Of a DNA stretch of 64,000 nucleotides, positions 1 through 8,632 are shown in pieces. Position 1 is the stretch's first letter. The number at the start of each line of letters is the position of its first letter. This DNA is from Bacteroidota bacterium (GTDB lineage: Bacteria; Bacteroidota; Bacteroidia; B-17B0; Aurantibacillaceae): the NCBI GenBank assembly GCA_016185125.1, contig JACPOC010000022.1, positions 1 to 64,000 of the forward strand, given 5' to 3'. Under the pieces are notes generated by a model. It saw only the letters and a list, made by a program, of their open reading frames with translations, did no database searches and was not told the DNA's origin. Position numbers and translations under genes: made by a program.

Positions 1-126
1 CTCCTTAAAAAAGCCAAAGTCCGCAGTTGGAAATAATTTTACGACTGCTAATAAAAATCAAAAAAATTAACTAATTTTAAAAAAGAAAATGTCCAAAGTT
101 ATTTAGGCTTAAAAGTACAGATTGGT

Positions 127-507
127 TTGACTACATACACGCTTACTAAAAATGCGGGCGATTGGATAAACGATAAAATTGCTTTTAATCCCGAGCATCA
201 GTTAGTTAAATTATCTTATCCGGTGCACACTACCGCGCCGGTAGAAAATCTGGCAGAAAAAAAAGGAGATTATTTTTTATTAATTTATCGCGAAAAAGAA
301 TCCGGTAATGTTCAATTTATTGACCTATCGATGTTTTATACGTATATTCTTGAAAATTTAAAAAATGGTGCTTTACTAAAAGATATTTTAGTGGAAGCAA
401 ATTCTTTGTTTCAGATAAACGACATTAAATTATTAAAAGAACGTTCGCTGGAATTTATTAAAGATTTAAAGCAACGAAATTTTATTCTGGGGTTTATGGC
501 GGAATAA
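127..507 (+). CDS. BufC/HvfC-like MNIO partner protein (C-terminal domain only), putative
   Basis: This 126-residue protein resembles the C-terminal domain of the DUF2063 (BufC/HvfC) proteins that present precursor peptides to MNIO (DUF692) iron oxidases. The matching pattern is YPVH at residues 31-34, then a YFLLIYR strand at 49-55, then an alpha-helical tail with a short G-x-LL-x-DIL stretch near residue 81. The usual N-terminal DUF2063 half is absent. The start is a TTG. The frame is open upstream to about position 55, where two stops precede it, but no ATG or GTG lies in that stretch. The DoxX gene follows 18 bases downstream, as in bufferin-type clusters. The MNIO enzyme itself would lie left of the window and is not seen. 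The assignment rests on motif resemblance and context. Confidence 0.5.
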   Translation: MTTYTLTKNAGDWINDKIAFNPEHQLVKLSYPVHTTAPVENLAEKKGDYFLLIYREKESGNVQFIDLSMFYTYILENLKNGALLKDILVEANSLFQINDIKLLKERSLEFIKDLKQRNFILGFMAE

Positions 508-525
508 TATTTTCACTTACAACAC

Positions 526-963
526 ATGAAAAATTTATTAATTAAATTTACTTATGCAGCCAATAAACTGCAGCATATTGCATTATTATTTTTGCGTTTA
601 ATTTTGGCCTATGGGTTTTGGGGGCCGGCTAAAACTAAATGGGCAGATATTAATTCTGTTGCTGAATGGTTTGGCAGCATGGGCATTCCCGCGCCTGCAT
701 TTAATGCTTATTTAGCGGCTTCTACCGAAATGGCCGGCGTGTTTTTATTGATTCTTGGTTTAGGAACACGCATTATTTCCATTCCTTTAATCATTACCAT
801 GTTGGTTGCAATTAAAACAGTTCATTGGCAAAATGGTTTTTCGGCGGGAGATAACGGCTATGAAATTCCACTTTATTATATGCTGATGCTGTTTGTGCTG
901 TTAAGTTTCGGCGCCGGAAAAATAAGCGTGGATTATTTGATAAAGCGAAAAACTTTAGCTTAG
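526..963 (+). CDS. DoxX family membrane protein
   Basis: Small integral membrane protein of the DoxX family, 145 residues, with four predicted membrane segments at about 17-33, 60-80, 83-100 and 112-132. Typical features are the R-x-x-LAYGFWGPAKxKW start of the first helix and an E-x-x-GVFLLILGLGTR segment around residues 68-82. DoxX proteins are linked to quinone or thiol redox functions. Members in BufD/HvfD position sit next to MNIO-type peptide-modifying genes. It starts 18 bases after the BufC-like gene and is probably co-transcribed with it. A generic DoxX role unrelated to peptide modification is possible. Confidence 0.8.
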   Translation: MKNLLIKFTYAANKLQHIALLFLRLILAYGFWGPAKTKWADINSVAEWFGSMGIPAPAFNAYLAASTEMAGVFLLILGLGTRIISIPLIITMLVAIKTVHWQNGFSAGDNGYEIPLYYMLMLFVLLSFGAGKISVDYLIKRKTLA

Positions 964-1023
964 AAGTTACAATTTACTAAATTTCCCATTGTAAATCATC
1001 AATCATTTAATTGTAAATATTTT

Positions 1024-1878
1024 TCACTTCTTTCCAGTAAAATCTTTAAACGAAATTCCTTTTCTTATCGAATCTGTATAAATATAATCGTGCATAATAT
1101 CCGACCATTGTTGGGGAGTATATTTTGTGTAAAATAAAGAAGGCTCAATAATTTTTCCGAAATGTATTTTTATGGTATTGCCTTTTTGATTAAACATTTC
1201 GTTTGGTAAATACATCATTTCTATGTTTGCTTTAATACCTAAACGTTTTCTCCAGCGCGCAAAACTATAAAAGAAATTAGAATTATTTCCTTCAATAAAA
1301 ACCGGAACAATGGGCTTGTTATATTTAATGGATTTATTTATAAAGCTCTTGTTCCAAGGCAAATCGCGAATGCCTTCCGGAAATTTACGGCTTACTAATC
1401 CGGCGGGAAAAACCAATATGGCCGCTTCGGTAGCGTAAACTTTTTCTACAAATTGCAAACTTTCTCTGTTTTGTCCGCCAACCTTGTTCACACCCACAAA
1501 TACTTCGCCAAAATTTTTTAAATTTTTTAAAATATCATTCACAATAAATCTTACATCCTCCCTTTGTTCTCCTACCGCTTGAATTAAAGCCATGCCATCC
1601 AACCCTCCCAAAGGATGATTAGCGGCAACAATTAAGCCCCCGGTTTTAGGAACGTTTTCCGCCCCATGCACTTCCACCTTTACATTAAAATATTTAAGAA
1701 CCTCTTTATTATATTCCAAACCAAAATATGGCTCCAAATAAATCATCGCTTCATTGATATCATTTTCGCGAAGTGTTTTTTTTACCCAGTTAATAGCAAA
1801 TCCGGGCAAAAATTTATAAACTTTTTTGGCCTTTTCCTTTAAAACTTTATCTACATCAACAAATTTCTTAGAACTCAT
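1024..1878 (-). CDS. Lysophospholipid/ornithine-or-glycine-lipid type acyltransferase
   Basis: Putative 1-acylglycerol-phosphate acyltransferase (PlsC/LPLAT superfamily), 284 residues, acting at the inner face of the inner membrane. Residues 87-95 read NHPLGGLDG, the acyltransferase block I. The His-to-Asp spacing is five residues rather than the four of HX4D, as in the branch containing OlsA/GlsA and haemolysin-like acyltransferases. Block III is FPAG at about 157-160, followed by SRKFPEG. A PIVPVFIEGNNS strand at about 189-200 fits block IV. No transmembrane anchor is evident. The gene is alone on the minus strand and its start faces the mraZ promoter region. The substrate cannot be read from sequence; aminolipid O-acylation is a reasonable guess for Bacteroidota. 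Confidence 0.8.
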   Translation of the reverse strand: MSSKKFVDVDKVLKEKAKKVYKFLPGFAINWVKKTLRENDINEAMIYLEPYFGLEYNKEVLKYFNVKVEVHGAENVPKTGGLIVAANHPLGGLDGMALIQAVGEQREDVRFIVNDILKNLKNFGEVFVGVNKVGGQNRESLQFVEKVYATEAAILVFPAGLVSRKFPEGIRDLPWNKSFINKSIKYNKPIVPVFIEGNNSNFFYSFARWRKRLGIKANIEMMYLPNEMFNQKGNTIKIHFGKIIEPSLFYTKYTPQQWSDIMHDYIYTDSIRKGISFKDFTGKK

Positions 1879-2063
1879 TCCAAAGCCAAAAATACCGCTT
1901 AATTGTTAATATCCTACATGTTAATTTTAACGTTTATTCACCAATTACCTTATTTTTCTTTTGCTCAAATCCGTATCTGTCCTCAATCTTAGGCGGTGTG
2001 TTAATATTTTAATAGTTCAAATGGCTTCATTTTGAGCTTGTTAACAATCCTTATTTTTCAACA

Positions 2064-2100
2064 AAAGTGGCAAAAAGTGGCGTTAAGTGGTAGAATGTGG
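2064..2100 (+). promoter_or_regulatory. MraZ operator, four 10-bp-spaced GTGG boxes
   Basis: Four boxes occur at exact 10-bp spacing: AAAGTGG at 2064 and 2074, TAAGTGG at 2084 and AATGTGG at 2094. MraZ is known to bind direct repeats with a TGGG or GTGG core at 10-bp period ahead of its own operon. The array ends 44 bases before the mraZ ATG and 12 bases before a TAnnTTTG element. Bound protein would therefore cover the -33 region, which suggests autorepression. Confidence 0.85.
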
Positions 2101-2112
2101 TAAAATTATGCT

Positions 2113-2120
2113 TATTTTTG
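2113..2120 (+). promoter_or_regulatory. mraZ -7 promoter element (TAnnTTTG)
   Basis: TATTTTTG matches the Bacteroidota -7 consensus TAnnTTTG. The start point would be about 2127, leaving a leader of about 18 bases before the mraZ ATG at 2145. No clear TTG -33 box is present. The four MraZ boxes occupy that position. Confidence 0.5.
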
Positions 2121-2144
2121 CTTAAATCATTTAAAACACCAGTA

Positions 2145-2615
2145 ATGACAAGCCTTATAGGGGAATATGACTGTAAAGTGGACGCCAAAGGGCGGTTCAT
2201 GTTTCCTGTCGACCTTAAAAGACAATTGAACGCATTGTTTGAAAATGGGTTTGTTATTAACCGAAATCTTCATCAAAAGTGTTTGGTGCTTTATCCCTTA
2301 AATGAGTGGGAAAAATTGAATAAGAAGCTGGCAAAATTGAATCGTTTAATAAAAGCCAACGATGTTTTTGTTAGAAAATTTACCGGTGGCGCAACTAATG
2401 CCGAACCGGATTCTACAGGAAGAATATTATTGCCAAAAGCTTTAACAGATTACGCTGATATAAAAACAGATTTAAAAGTGTTGGGTAGTAATAATGTTAT
2501 TGAATTGTGGGATAAAAAAATGTACGACGATTTCCTCAACCAGGATGTGAATATTGAAAAACTCGCTGAAGATGTTTTGGGTGGATTAAATTTTAGCGAT
2601 GGCATTGATGAGTAA
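2145..2615 (+). CDS. mraZ: Transcriptional regulator MraZ
   Basis: First gene of the division and cell wall cluster, 156 residues. It has the two AbrB-like halves of MraZ, each with a DxxGR core: DAKGR near the N terminus and DSTGR in the second half. The protein binds DNA as a ring-shaped oligomer and controls the dcw operon. The start is placed at the ATG at 2145 because it gives the family-typical GEYDCKVDAKGR opening. An upstream GTG at 2097 in the same frame lies inside the fourth operator box and is unlikely to be used. The end overlaps the start of rsmH, indicating translational coupling. Confidence 0.93.
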   Translation: MTSLIGEYDCKVDAKGRFMFPVDLKRQLNALFENGFVINRNLHQKCLVLYPLNEWEKLNKKLAKLNRLIKANDVFVRKFTGGATNAEPDSTGRILLPKALTDYADIKTDLKVLGSNNVIELWDKKMYDDFLNQDVNIEKLAEDVLGGLNFSDGIDE

Positions 2616-3516
2616 CCCTTATCACACCTCCGTTCTTTTACATGCGTGTATTGATAATTTAAACATTAAACCTAACGGTGTGTATGTTGATCTAACGTTT
2701 GGCGGCGGTGGTCATTCGGTGTTAATTCTTAAGCACCTTAATGAAAAAGGAAAATTGTTTGCCTTTGATCAGGATGCAGATGCACAAAAAAATTCGCTCA
2801 AGGATGAACGCTTTATTTTAATTCCTCAAAATTTTAGATTCCTTAAAAACTATCTGAGGTTATATGGAGTTACAAAGGTTGATGGAATTTTAGGAGATCT
2901 CGGTGTTTCCTCACATCAGTTCGATGAAGCTTCACGCGGGTTTTCCATAAGATTTGAAAGTGATCTGGATATGAGGATGAATCAGCAGAGTCCGATAACA
3001 GCAAAAAAAATTATTAATGAGTATTCTGAAAAACAGTTGGTAAAAATTTTCAGAGAGTACGGTGAAATTCCTGCTGCAAACAAATTGTCGCAACTGATAG
3101 TAGCTGCAAGAGAAAAACAAAGTATTAATACAACAGAACAATTGAAAGAAGTGATTAAGTCTCTTACACCAAAATTTGAAGGACATAAATTTCTTGCAAA
3201 AGTATTTCAGTCGTTACGAATTGAAGTGAATCAGGAGTTGGATGCTTTAAAGGAGTGTTTAACGCAATGTATCGAATTGTTGGATTCAAAAGGAAGATTG
3301 GTAATAATCTCCTACCACAGCTTGGAAGATCGTTTGGTAAAAAATATAATCCGTGCAGGGAATGTAGAAGGGGTTGAAGAGAAGGATATCATCTACGGAT
3401 CAACAAAAAAAGTGTTTAAGAATTTTACTTCAAAACCAATTTTACCCTCTGAAGAGGAAATTAAAAACAACACAAGAGCAAGAAGCGCAAAATTAAGAGT
3501 AGCAGAAAAACTTTAA
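2599..3516 (+). CDS. rsmH: 16S rRNA (cytosine(1402)-N(4))-methyltransferase RsmH
   Basis: S-adenosylmethionine-dependent methyltransferase that modifies C1402 of 16S rRNA in the decoding centre; formerly mraW. It has 305 residues, the family's usual size. The SAM-binding motif DLTFGGGGHS lies around residues 32-41, and DLGVSSHQFD and a YHSLEDR segment are also present. The reading frame starts at 2599 inside mraZ. A second ATG at 2608, giving MSNPYHTSVLL, is about equally likely. Confidence 0.95.
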   Translation: MALMSNPYHTSVLLHACIDNLNIKPNGVYVDLTFGGGGHSVLILKHLNEKGKLFAFDQDADAQKNSLKDERFILIPQNFRFLKNYLRLYGVTKVDGILGDLGVSSHQFDEASRGFSIRFESDLDMRMNQQSPITAKKIINEYSEKQLVKIFREYGEIPAANKLSQLIVAAREKQSINTTEQLKEVIKSLTPKFEGHKFLAKVFQSLRIEVNQELDALKECLTQCIELLDSKGRLVIISYHSLEDRLVKNIIRAGNVEGVEEKDIIYGSTKKVFKNFTSKPILPSEEEIKNNTRARSAKLRVAEKL

Positions 3517-3540
3517 ATAATAGCAACCATAACAAATTAA

Positions 3541-4008
3541 GTGGCAAACAAGTACAGGGAAATAGAGAAAAATGACATTGAAGATGTAATAGTACAAGAG
3601 ACTATTACTGAAAAGCCTGTTAAAATTACTAAGTCCGCAAAGCCCCGCAAAAAGGGAGTTCTGGCAAAGGGAATTTCATCTGTTTTTAGTGGAACTTTTT
3701 TATCAAGTGATAAAACCATTCAACACATTCCTTTTATTTTATTTCTGGCGGTGGTAGCCATTTTCTATATCGCCAACGGATATTATGCTGATGATAAAAT
3801 ACGCGAAGTAAATAAAACATCAAATCAGTTAAAAGAATTACGCTCAGAATATATTTCCACTAAAAGTGATTTAATGTTCGCGAGCAAACAAAGTGAAGTT
3901 GCAAAATCAGTAGAGTCTATTGGTTTAAAAGAGCCGGTTGTTCCTCCCACAAAAATTGAAGTAGATAGCGCAGATCTTTTTAAAGAAAAACAAACTATTG
4001 GAAAATAA
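3541..4008 (+). CDS. ftsL: FtsL-like cell division protein
   Basis: Bitopic protein of 155 residues in the ftsL position between rsmH and ftsI. A basic cytoplasmic tail of about 60 residues is followed by one membrane helix at about 62-80 and then a periplasmic coiled-coil-like stretch rich in Lys, Glu and Ser. This is the layout of Bacteroidota FtsL-like proteins, which link FtsQ and the FtsWI synthase. The start codon is GTG. The end overlaps the ftsI start by 11 bases. Sequence conservation in this family is low, so the call rests on topology and gene order. Confidence 0.8.
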   Translation: MANKYREIEKNDIEDVIVQETITEKPVKITKSAKPRKKGVLAKGISSVFSGTFLSSDKTIQHIPFILFLAVVAIFYIANGYYADDKIREVNKTSNQLKELRSEYISTKSDLMFASKQSEVAKSVESIGLKEPVVPPTKIEVDSADLFKEKQTIGK

Positions 4009-4513
4009 AAAACAAATATTAACCCGCAGTTACATCGTGTACGTGTGCATGTGCATTTTTGCGCTGGGCATACTTTACCGTATCTGCGTCATTCAGTTTA
4101 TTGAAGGAAAAGAATGGAGAAACAAGGCTCAGGCTTTTACTACCAGTCTTGTTTCCATCCAAGCTGTTCGCGGAAATATATTTGACGTCAACGGCGCTTT
4201 ATTAGCTACCAGCCTTCCTTATTACGAAATCGGCGTAGATATTTGCGCGCCAAGCATTGATGATAAATTATTTAAATCAAAGCGTGATTCTTTGGCATTT
4301 TGTTTGAGTAATTTATTTGGCGATAAATCCGAAAAACAATATTCAGCTATTTTAAGCCATGCCCGTAAAGCCAAAGACCGTTATGTTATTTTAAAGAGAA
4401 ATGTTTCTTATAAAGATCTTCAAATATTAAAAACGTTTCCAATTTTTAAAAAAGGAAAACGCGGCGGCTTAGTTACTTTACAAACAAACAGAAGAGAGCG
4501 GCCATTGCTTTAA
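3998..4513 (+). CDS. ftsI: FtsI (PBP3) N-terminal fragment, prematurely ended
   Basis: First part of the class B penicillin-binding protein that crosslinks septal peptidoglycan. Start codon TTG. It holds a short cytoplasmic tail, a membrane helix at about 11-34 and the first part of the pedestal domain, including the RGNIFDVNGALLA motif near residue 58. Reading proceeds normally to RERP at residues 166-169, where the conserved R-x-x-P-x-x-x-A block of class B PBPs begins. It then runs into a stop after two residues. The transpeptidase part continues in another frame downstream. About 80-110 residues expected between the two parts are absent. This is either a real disabling deletion or an assembly fault. 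Confidence 0.85.
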   Translation: MENKKQILTRSYIVYVCMCIFALGILYRICVIQFIEGKEWRNKAQAFTTSLVSIQAVRGNIFDVNGALLATSLPYYEIGVDICAPSIDDKLFKSKRDSLAFCLSNLFGDKSEKQYSAILSHARKAKDRYVILKRNVSYKDLQILKTFPIFKKGKRGGLVTLQTNRRERPLL

Positions 4514-4548
4514 TTAAAAACCAAGCCTCACACGGTTGTGCTGTTTTA

Positions 4549-5901
4549 ATGGAGGTAAAAACCGGCGCTATTAAAGCCATTGCAAATCTTTCTAAATCAA
4601 AGGGCGATTCTACATCCTATAATGAAAATTTAAATTATGCAATTGGATATGCCACAGAGCCTGGGTCTACTTTTAAATTAGCCTCTCTACTTGCGGTAAT
4701 GGATGAATATAATGTAGGTCTTGATGAAAAAGTAAATGTAGGCAACGGCGAAGTTACTTACTATAATAAAACTATTAAAGATGCTCACCCGCCTAAGAAG
4801 CCGGTATTAAATGTTCAGGAAATATTTGAAACATCCTCCAATTGCGGCGTTGCAATGCTTACCACCAAATATTTTTCAAAGAATCCTCAGCAATACGTTG
4901 ATAAAATTAAATCATTTCATTTGAATCAAAAATTAGGTTTGTCTATTCCGGGTGAAGGCCAGCCATTGATTAAAAATGTTAAGGATAAAGATTGGTCAGG
5001 GGTTACGTTACCTCAAATGAGTTATGGTTATGAAACATTAATTACCCCTCTTCAGATATTAGCACTGTACAACGCTGTTGCTAATGATGGAAGGATGGTG
5101 AAGCCGCATTTTGTAAGAGAAATAAAAAGAAATGGAATCACTACCAAAAAATTTGAGACCGAAGTTTTGGTGGAACAAATTGTAAAAAGAGAAACTATTG
5201 TCAAGGCAAAGAAAATGTTAGAAGGCGTGGTGCAAAATGGTAGTGGAAAAGGGTTGAACATTACCGCTTTTAAAGTTGGTGGCAAAACAGGCACTGCGCA
5301 AATCGCCAAAACCGGAACAAAAAAAGGAGCGGGCAAAACAGCGTATGGCGCGGTGGGAGAGCGTACCTATCAGGCTTCGTTTGTAGGATATTTCCCGGCC
5401 GAAAATCCACTTTATACTTGTATTGTCATTATCAGTTCTCCAAGCAATGGTATTTATTATGGTGGCCTAGTTGCTGGGCCGGTATTTAAGGAAATAGCTG
5501 AAAAGGTTTATTCTAGCAGTGTTGATTTTATCAGCCCCGTTAATCTTAAAAAAGATTTAATTACAAAGGCGCCAAACGTTATATCTACTAAAGCTTCTGA
5601 GTTGAATGGACTAGCTACAGCATTGTCTTTACCATTTAATAAAACAGATTCAGATAAATATGTAACACAAAATCATAACGATACTACCCGTATAAGTCTT
5701 TCTGAAAACTCAATTGAGTCTCAGCTTAAAAAAGGCTTGATGCCAAATTTACACGGATTGTCAGCGAAAGACGCCTTATTTATTTTAGAAAATCATGGTT
5801 TGTATGTTCGTATTTTAGGTTTCGGCAGTGTTAAAAAACAAAGTATTGAGGCCGGTCAAAAAATCGGAAAGGGAAATAAGATAACATTAACATTAAGTTA
5901 A
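4549..5901 (+). CDS. ftsI: FtsI (PBP3) transpeptidase and PASTA fragment
   Basis: Second part of the split ftsI. The open frame reaches back to about 4498, where the homology resumes (ALIKNQASHG), but the first ATG is at 4549. All three catalytic motifs are intact: S-T-F-K with the acyl Ser at residue 40, S-S-N at 96-98 and K-T-G at about 246. A C-terminal PASTA domain spans about 395-450, typical of Bacteroidota PBP3. Without the membrane anchor and full pedestal this fragment would not be localised to the septum. Downstream, murE starts five bases after the stop. Compare with the N-terminal fragment at 3998-4513. Confidence 0.88.
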   Translation: MEVKTGAIKAIANLSKSKGDSTSYNENLNYAIGYATEPGSTFKLASLLAVMDEYNVGLDEKVNVGNGEVTYYNKTIKDAHPPKKPVLNVQEIFETSSNCGVAMLTTKYFSKNPQQYVDKIKSFHLNQKLGLSIPGEGQPLIKNVKDKDWSGVTLPQMSYGYETLITPLQILALYNAVANDGRMVKPHFVREIKRNGITTKKFETEVLVEQIVKRETIVKAKKMLEGVVQNGSGKGLNITAFKVGGKTGTAQIAKTGTKKGAGKTAYGAVGERTYQASFVGYFPAENPLYTCIVIISSPSNGIYYGGLVAGPVFKEIAEKVYSSSVDFISPVNLKKDLITKAPNVISTKASELNGLATALSLPFNKTDSDKYVTQNHNDTTRISLSENSIESQLKKGLMPNLHGLSAKDALFILENHGLYVRILGFGSVKKQSIEAGQKIGKGNKITLTLS

Positions 5902-5906
5902 ATAAG

Positions 5907-7370
5907 TTGAAATTACTAAGCGAAATACTATACAAAGTTAAACTGGAAGAAGTGGTGGGTACAACCCATGCCGCAATTTCCGGTGTAACATTCGATTCGC
6001 GCAAAGTAAAAAAAGATGCTTTGTTTGTTGCAACCGTAGGGGAAAATTCTGATGGGCATACGTTTATTGATAAGGCTATTGAAAGTGGAGCTATTGCAGT
6101 TATATGCGAAACCCTTCCTGCAAATAAACATGAAAACATTACCTATGTTAAAGTAGCCGATTCCTCTTTAGCCCTCGGGATAATTGCGTGTAACTATTTT
6201 GATAATCCTTCCGATAAATTAAAACTTGTTGGTATTACAGGCACTAATGGTAAAACAACTACAGCCACTTTATTATTCAATCTTTTTAAATCGTTAGGTT
6301 ATTCTGTTGGTTTATTGTCCACTGTTCAGAATAAAATAAACAATACAGTTATCCCATCTACACACACTACTCCTGATGCTTTGGCATTAAACGAATTGTT
6401 AAGCAATATGGTAGAGGCGGGTTGCGAATACGCTTTCATGGAGGTTAGTTCTCACGCTATTGTTCAAAACCGAATTGCAGGTATCAGTTTCGCAGGCGGA
6501 GTGTTCAGTAACATCACTCACGATCATCTTGATTATCATAAAACATTTTCTGAATATATAAAAGCGAAAAAGAAGTTCTTTGATAATCTTCCCAACACTG
6601 CTTTTGCGGCGGTTAATCGTGACGATAAAAATGGTATGGTTATGCTGCAGAATACAAAAGCAGAGCCTCATACTTATGGATTACGGAACGTTGCAGATTT
6701 CAAATGCAAAATTGTAGAGAGCCATTTAAACGGTTTGCTTCTCAATATTGATGGCCAGGAAGTTTGGGTAAAACTAATCGGTACATTTAATGCTTATAAC
6801 ATTCTGGCCGTTTACCTCACAGCCGTTTTGCTTAAGCAGGATAAAACAAATGTACTTACCGCACTGAGTAATTTAAATTCGGTGGAAGGCAGATTTCAAT
6901 ATTTAAAATCACCGAACGGTGTAATTGGAATTGTTGATTATGCCCATACCCCCGATGCCTTAAAAAATGTTCTCGAAACAATTAAAGACATTCGCTCCGG
7001 AAATGAGCAAGTGATTACGCTCGTAGGATGTGGTGGCGATCGTGATTCTTCAAAGCGACCCGTAATGGCGGCTATAGCATGTGAATACAGCAACAAAGTG
7101 ATTTTAACTTCCGATAATCCAAGAAGCGAAGACCCAGAAGATATTTTAAATCAAATGCAAAAAGGAGTTAGTCCTGCTGACGTTAAAAAGACATTAAGAA
7201 TTTCCGATAGAAAAGAAGCAATAAAAACAGCATTAAGCCTTAGCAAAAGCGGTGATATTATTTTGATTGCCGGAAAGGGTCACGAAAAATATCAGGAAAT
7301 AAAAGGGGTTAAACATCCCTTTGATGATTTTGAAATTTTAAAAGACACAATTAAAACACTTGACATTTAA
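5907..7370 (+). CDS. murE: UDP-N-acetylmuramoyl-tripeptide synthetase MurE (meso-DAP adding)
   Basis: Cytoplasmic ATP-dependent Mur ligase that adds the third amino acid to UDP-MurNAc-dipeptide. It has 487 residues, as usual for the family. The ATP loop [11 protein letters not shown] lies at 109-119. The DNPR motif near residue 404 (SDNPRSEDP) is the signature for meso-diaminopimelate, so the stem peptide should contain mDAP rather than lysine. The start is a TTG, placed five bases after the ftsI stop. The end overlaps the mraY ATG by one base. Confidence 0.95.
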   Translation: MKLLSEILYKVKLEEVVGTTHAAISGVTFDSRKVKKDALFVATVGENSDGHTFIDKAIESGAIAVICETLPANKHENITYVKVADSSLALGIIACNYFDNPSDKLKLVGITGTNGKTTTATLLFNLFKSLGYSVGLLSTVQNKINNTVIPSTHTTPDALALNELLSNMVEAGCEYAFMEVSSHAIVQNRIAGISFAGGVFSNITHDHLDYHKTFSEYIKAKKKFFDNLPNTAFAAVNRDDKNGMVMLQNTKAEPHTYGLRNVADFKCKIVESHLNGLLLNIDGQEVWVKLIGTFNAYNILAVYLTAVLLKQDKTNVLTALSNLNSVEGRFQYLKSPNGVIGIVDYAHTPDALKNVLETIKDIRSGNEQVITLVGCGGDRDSSKRPVMAAIACEYSNKVILTSDNPRSEDPEDILNQMQKGVSPADVKKTLRISDRKEAIKTALSLSKSGDIILIAGKGHEKYQEIKGVKHPFDDFEILKDTIKTLDI

Positions 7371-8632
7371 TGTTATATTATTTATTTCAATATTTAGATA
7401 AAACGTTTGATTTCCCAGGGGCAGGAGTGTTTCAATACATTTCTTTTCGTGCGGCCATGGCTTTGATTTTTTCTTTATTGATTTCTTTGGTTTTTGGTAA
7501 ACGTATTATAGATTTTATCCGCAAGAAGCAAATCGGAGAAACTGTTCGTGAACTAGGTCTTGACGGTCAAAAACAAAAAAGTGGAACCCCCACAATGGGT
7601 GGATTGATAATTATTGCAGCTATTATTATACCTACGCTACTGTTCGCAAAAATAATTAATGTCTATATCGTTCTTATGCTTATCACTACAATTTGGTTAG
7701 GCGGAATTGGTTTTCTGGATGATTACATAAAAGTATTTAAGAAAAACAAAGAAGGTTTAAAAGGAAAATTCAAAGTCATAGGTCAAATTGGAATCGGATT
7801 AATTGTAGGCTCTGTTTTATATTTTCATCCTGATGTAGTGATCAAAGATCGCATTGAATCCACTTCCCGGGATCTCGGAACAATATCCATCTCCGGCGAA
7901 AAAAAATTAAGCAGTCCAAAATACGCAGAGGTTCCTGTTAAAACTTTGCGCACTACAATTCCATTTTTTAAAGATAATGAATTGGATTACGGAAAATTTG
8001 TTTCGTGGATCTGTGACGATTGTATGAAATACGGTTGGATTATTTTTATTCCAATGGTAATTCTTATTGTAACTGCGGTTTCAAACGGAGCTAACATTAC
8101 AGATGGCATAGATGGATTAGCAGCAGGTACCAGCGCTATCATTGGAGTTGTACTTGGTATTTTGGCATACGTTTCCGGCAACACGGTTTTTGCCGATTAT
8201 TTAAATATCATGTACATTCCTAATTCAGGTGAACTCGTGGTATTTATCGCGGCTTTTGTAGGAGCATGTATCGGATTTTTATGGTACAATGCTTTTCCCG
8301 CTCAGGTATTTATGGGCGATACCGGAAGCCTTGCTATCGGAGGCATTATTGCAGTTTATGCTATCGCCATTCGTAAAGAATTATTGATTCCGATTTTATG
8401 CGGTGTGTTTTTAGTAGAAAATGTTTCTGTTATACTGCAGGTTGTTTATTTCAAATATCAAAAAAAGCGTAAGGGTTTGGAGTTTGCTCAGGCCAACCGA
8501 TTGTTTAAAATGGCGCCGCTTCATCACCACTACCAAAAAGTTGGTTTTCATGAATCAAAAATTGTAATGCGTTTTTTCATTATTGGGATAGCGTTGGGAG
8601 TACTCACGTTTGTAACACTTAAGTTAAGATAA
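7370..8632 (+). CDS. mraY: Phospho-N-acetylmuramoyl-pentapeptide transferase MraY
   Basis: Integral membrane enzyme that transfers phospho-MurNAc-pentapeptide to undecaprenyl phosphate, giving lipid I. It has 420 residues and about ten membrane helices. Visible family motifs are GTPTMGG, the Asp pair in [46 protein letters not shown] and the [11 protein letters not shown] loop. At 420 residues it is longer than the 360 of E. coli MraY. The extra residues lie mainly in a polar stretch between residues about 155 and 215, which is common in Bacteroidota. The start and stop overlap neighbouring genes by one base on each side. Confidence 0.96.
   Translation: MLYYLFQYLDKTFDFPGAGVFQYISFRAAMALIFSLLISLVFGKRIIDFIRKKQIGETVRELGLDGQKQKSGTPTMGGLIIIAAIIIPTLLFAKIINVYIVLMLITTIWLGGIGFLDDYIKVFKKNKEGLKGKFKVIGQIGIGLIVGSVLYFHPDVVIKDRIESTSRDLGTISISGEKKLSSPKYAEVPVKTLRTTIPFFKDNELDYGKFVSWICDDCMKYGWIIFIPMVILIVTAVSNGANITDGIDGLAAGTSAIIGVVLGILAYVSGNTVFADYLNIMYIPNSGELVVFIAAFVGACIGFLWYNAFPAQVFMGDTGSLAIGGIIAVYAIAIRKELLIPILCGVFLVENVSVILQVVYFKYQKKRKGLEFAQANRLFKMAPLHHHYQKVGFHESKIVMRFFIIGIALGVLTFVTLKLR

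Noticed and set aside
1-70. Possible C-terminal tail of an upstream gene
   Set aside because: Two frames are open for 11 and 22 codons to a stop; neither can be assigned to a family, so it is not annotated.
2097-2144. Upstream GTG start for mraZ
   Set aside because: The codon lies inside the fourth operator box and upstream of the -7 element, and the added 16 residues have no family similarity.
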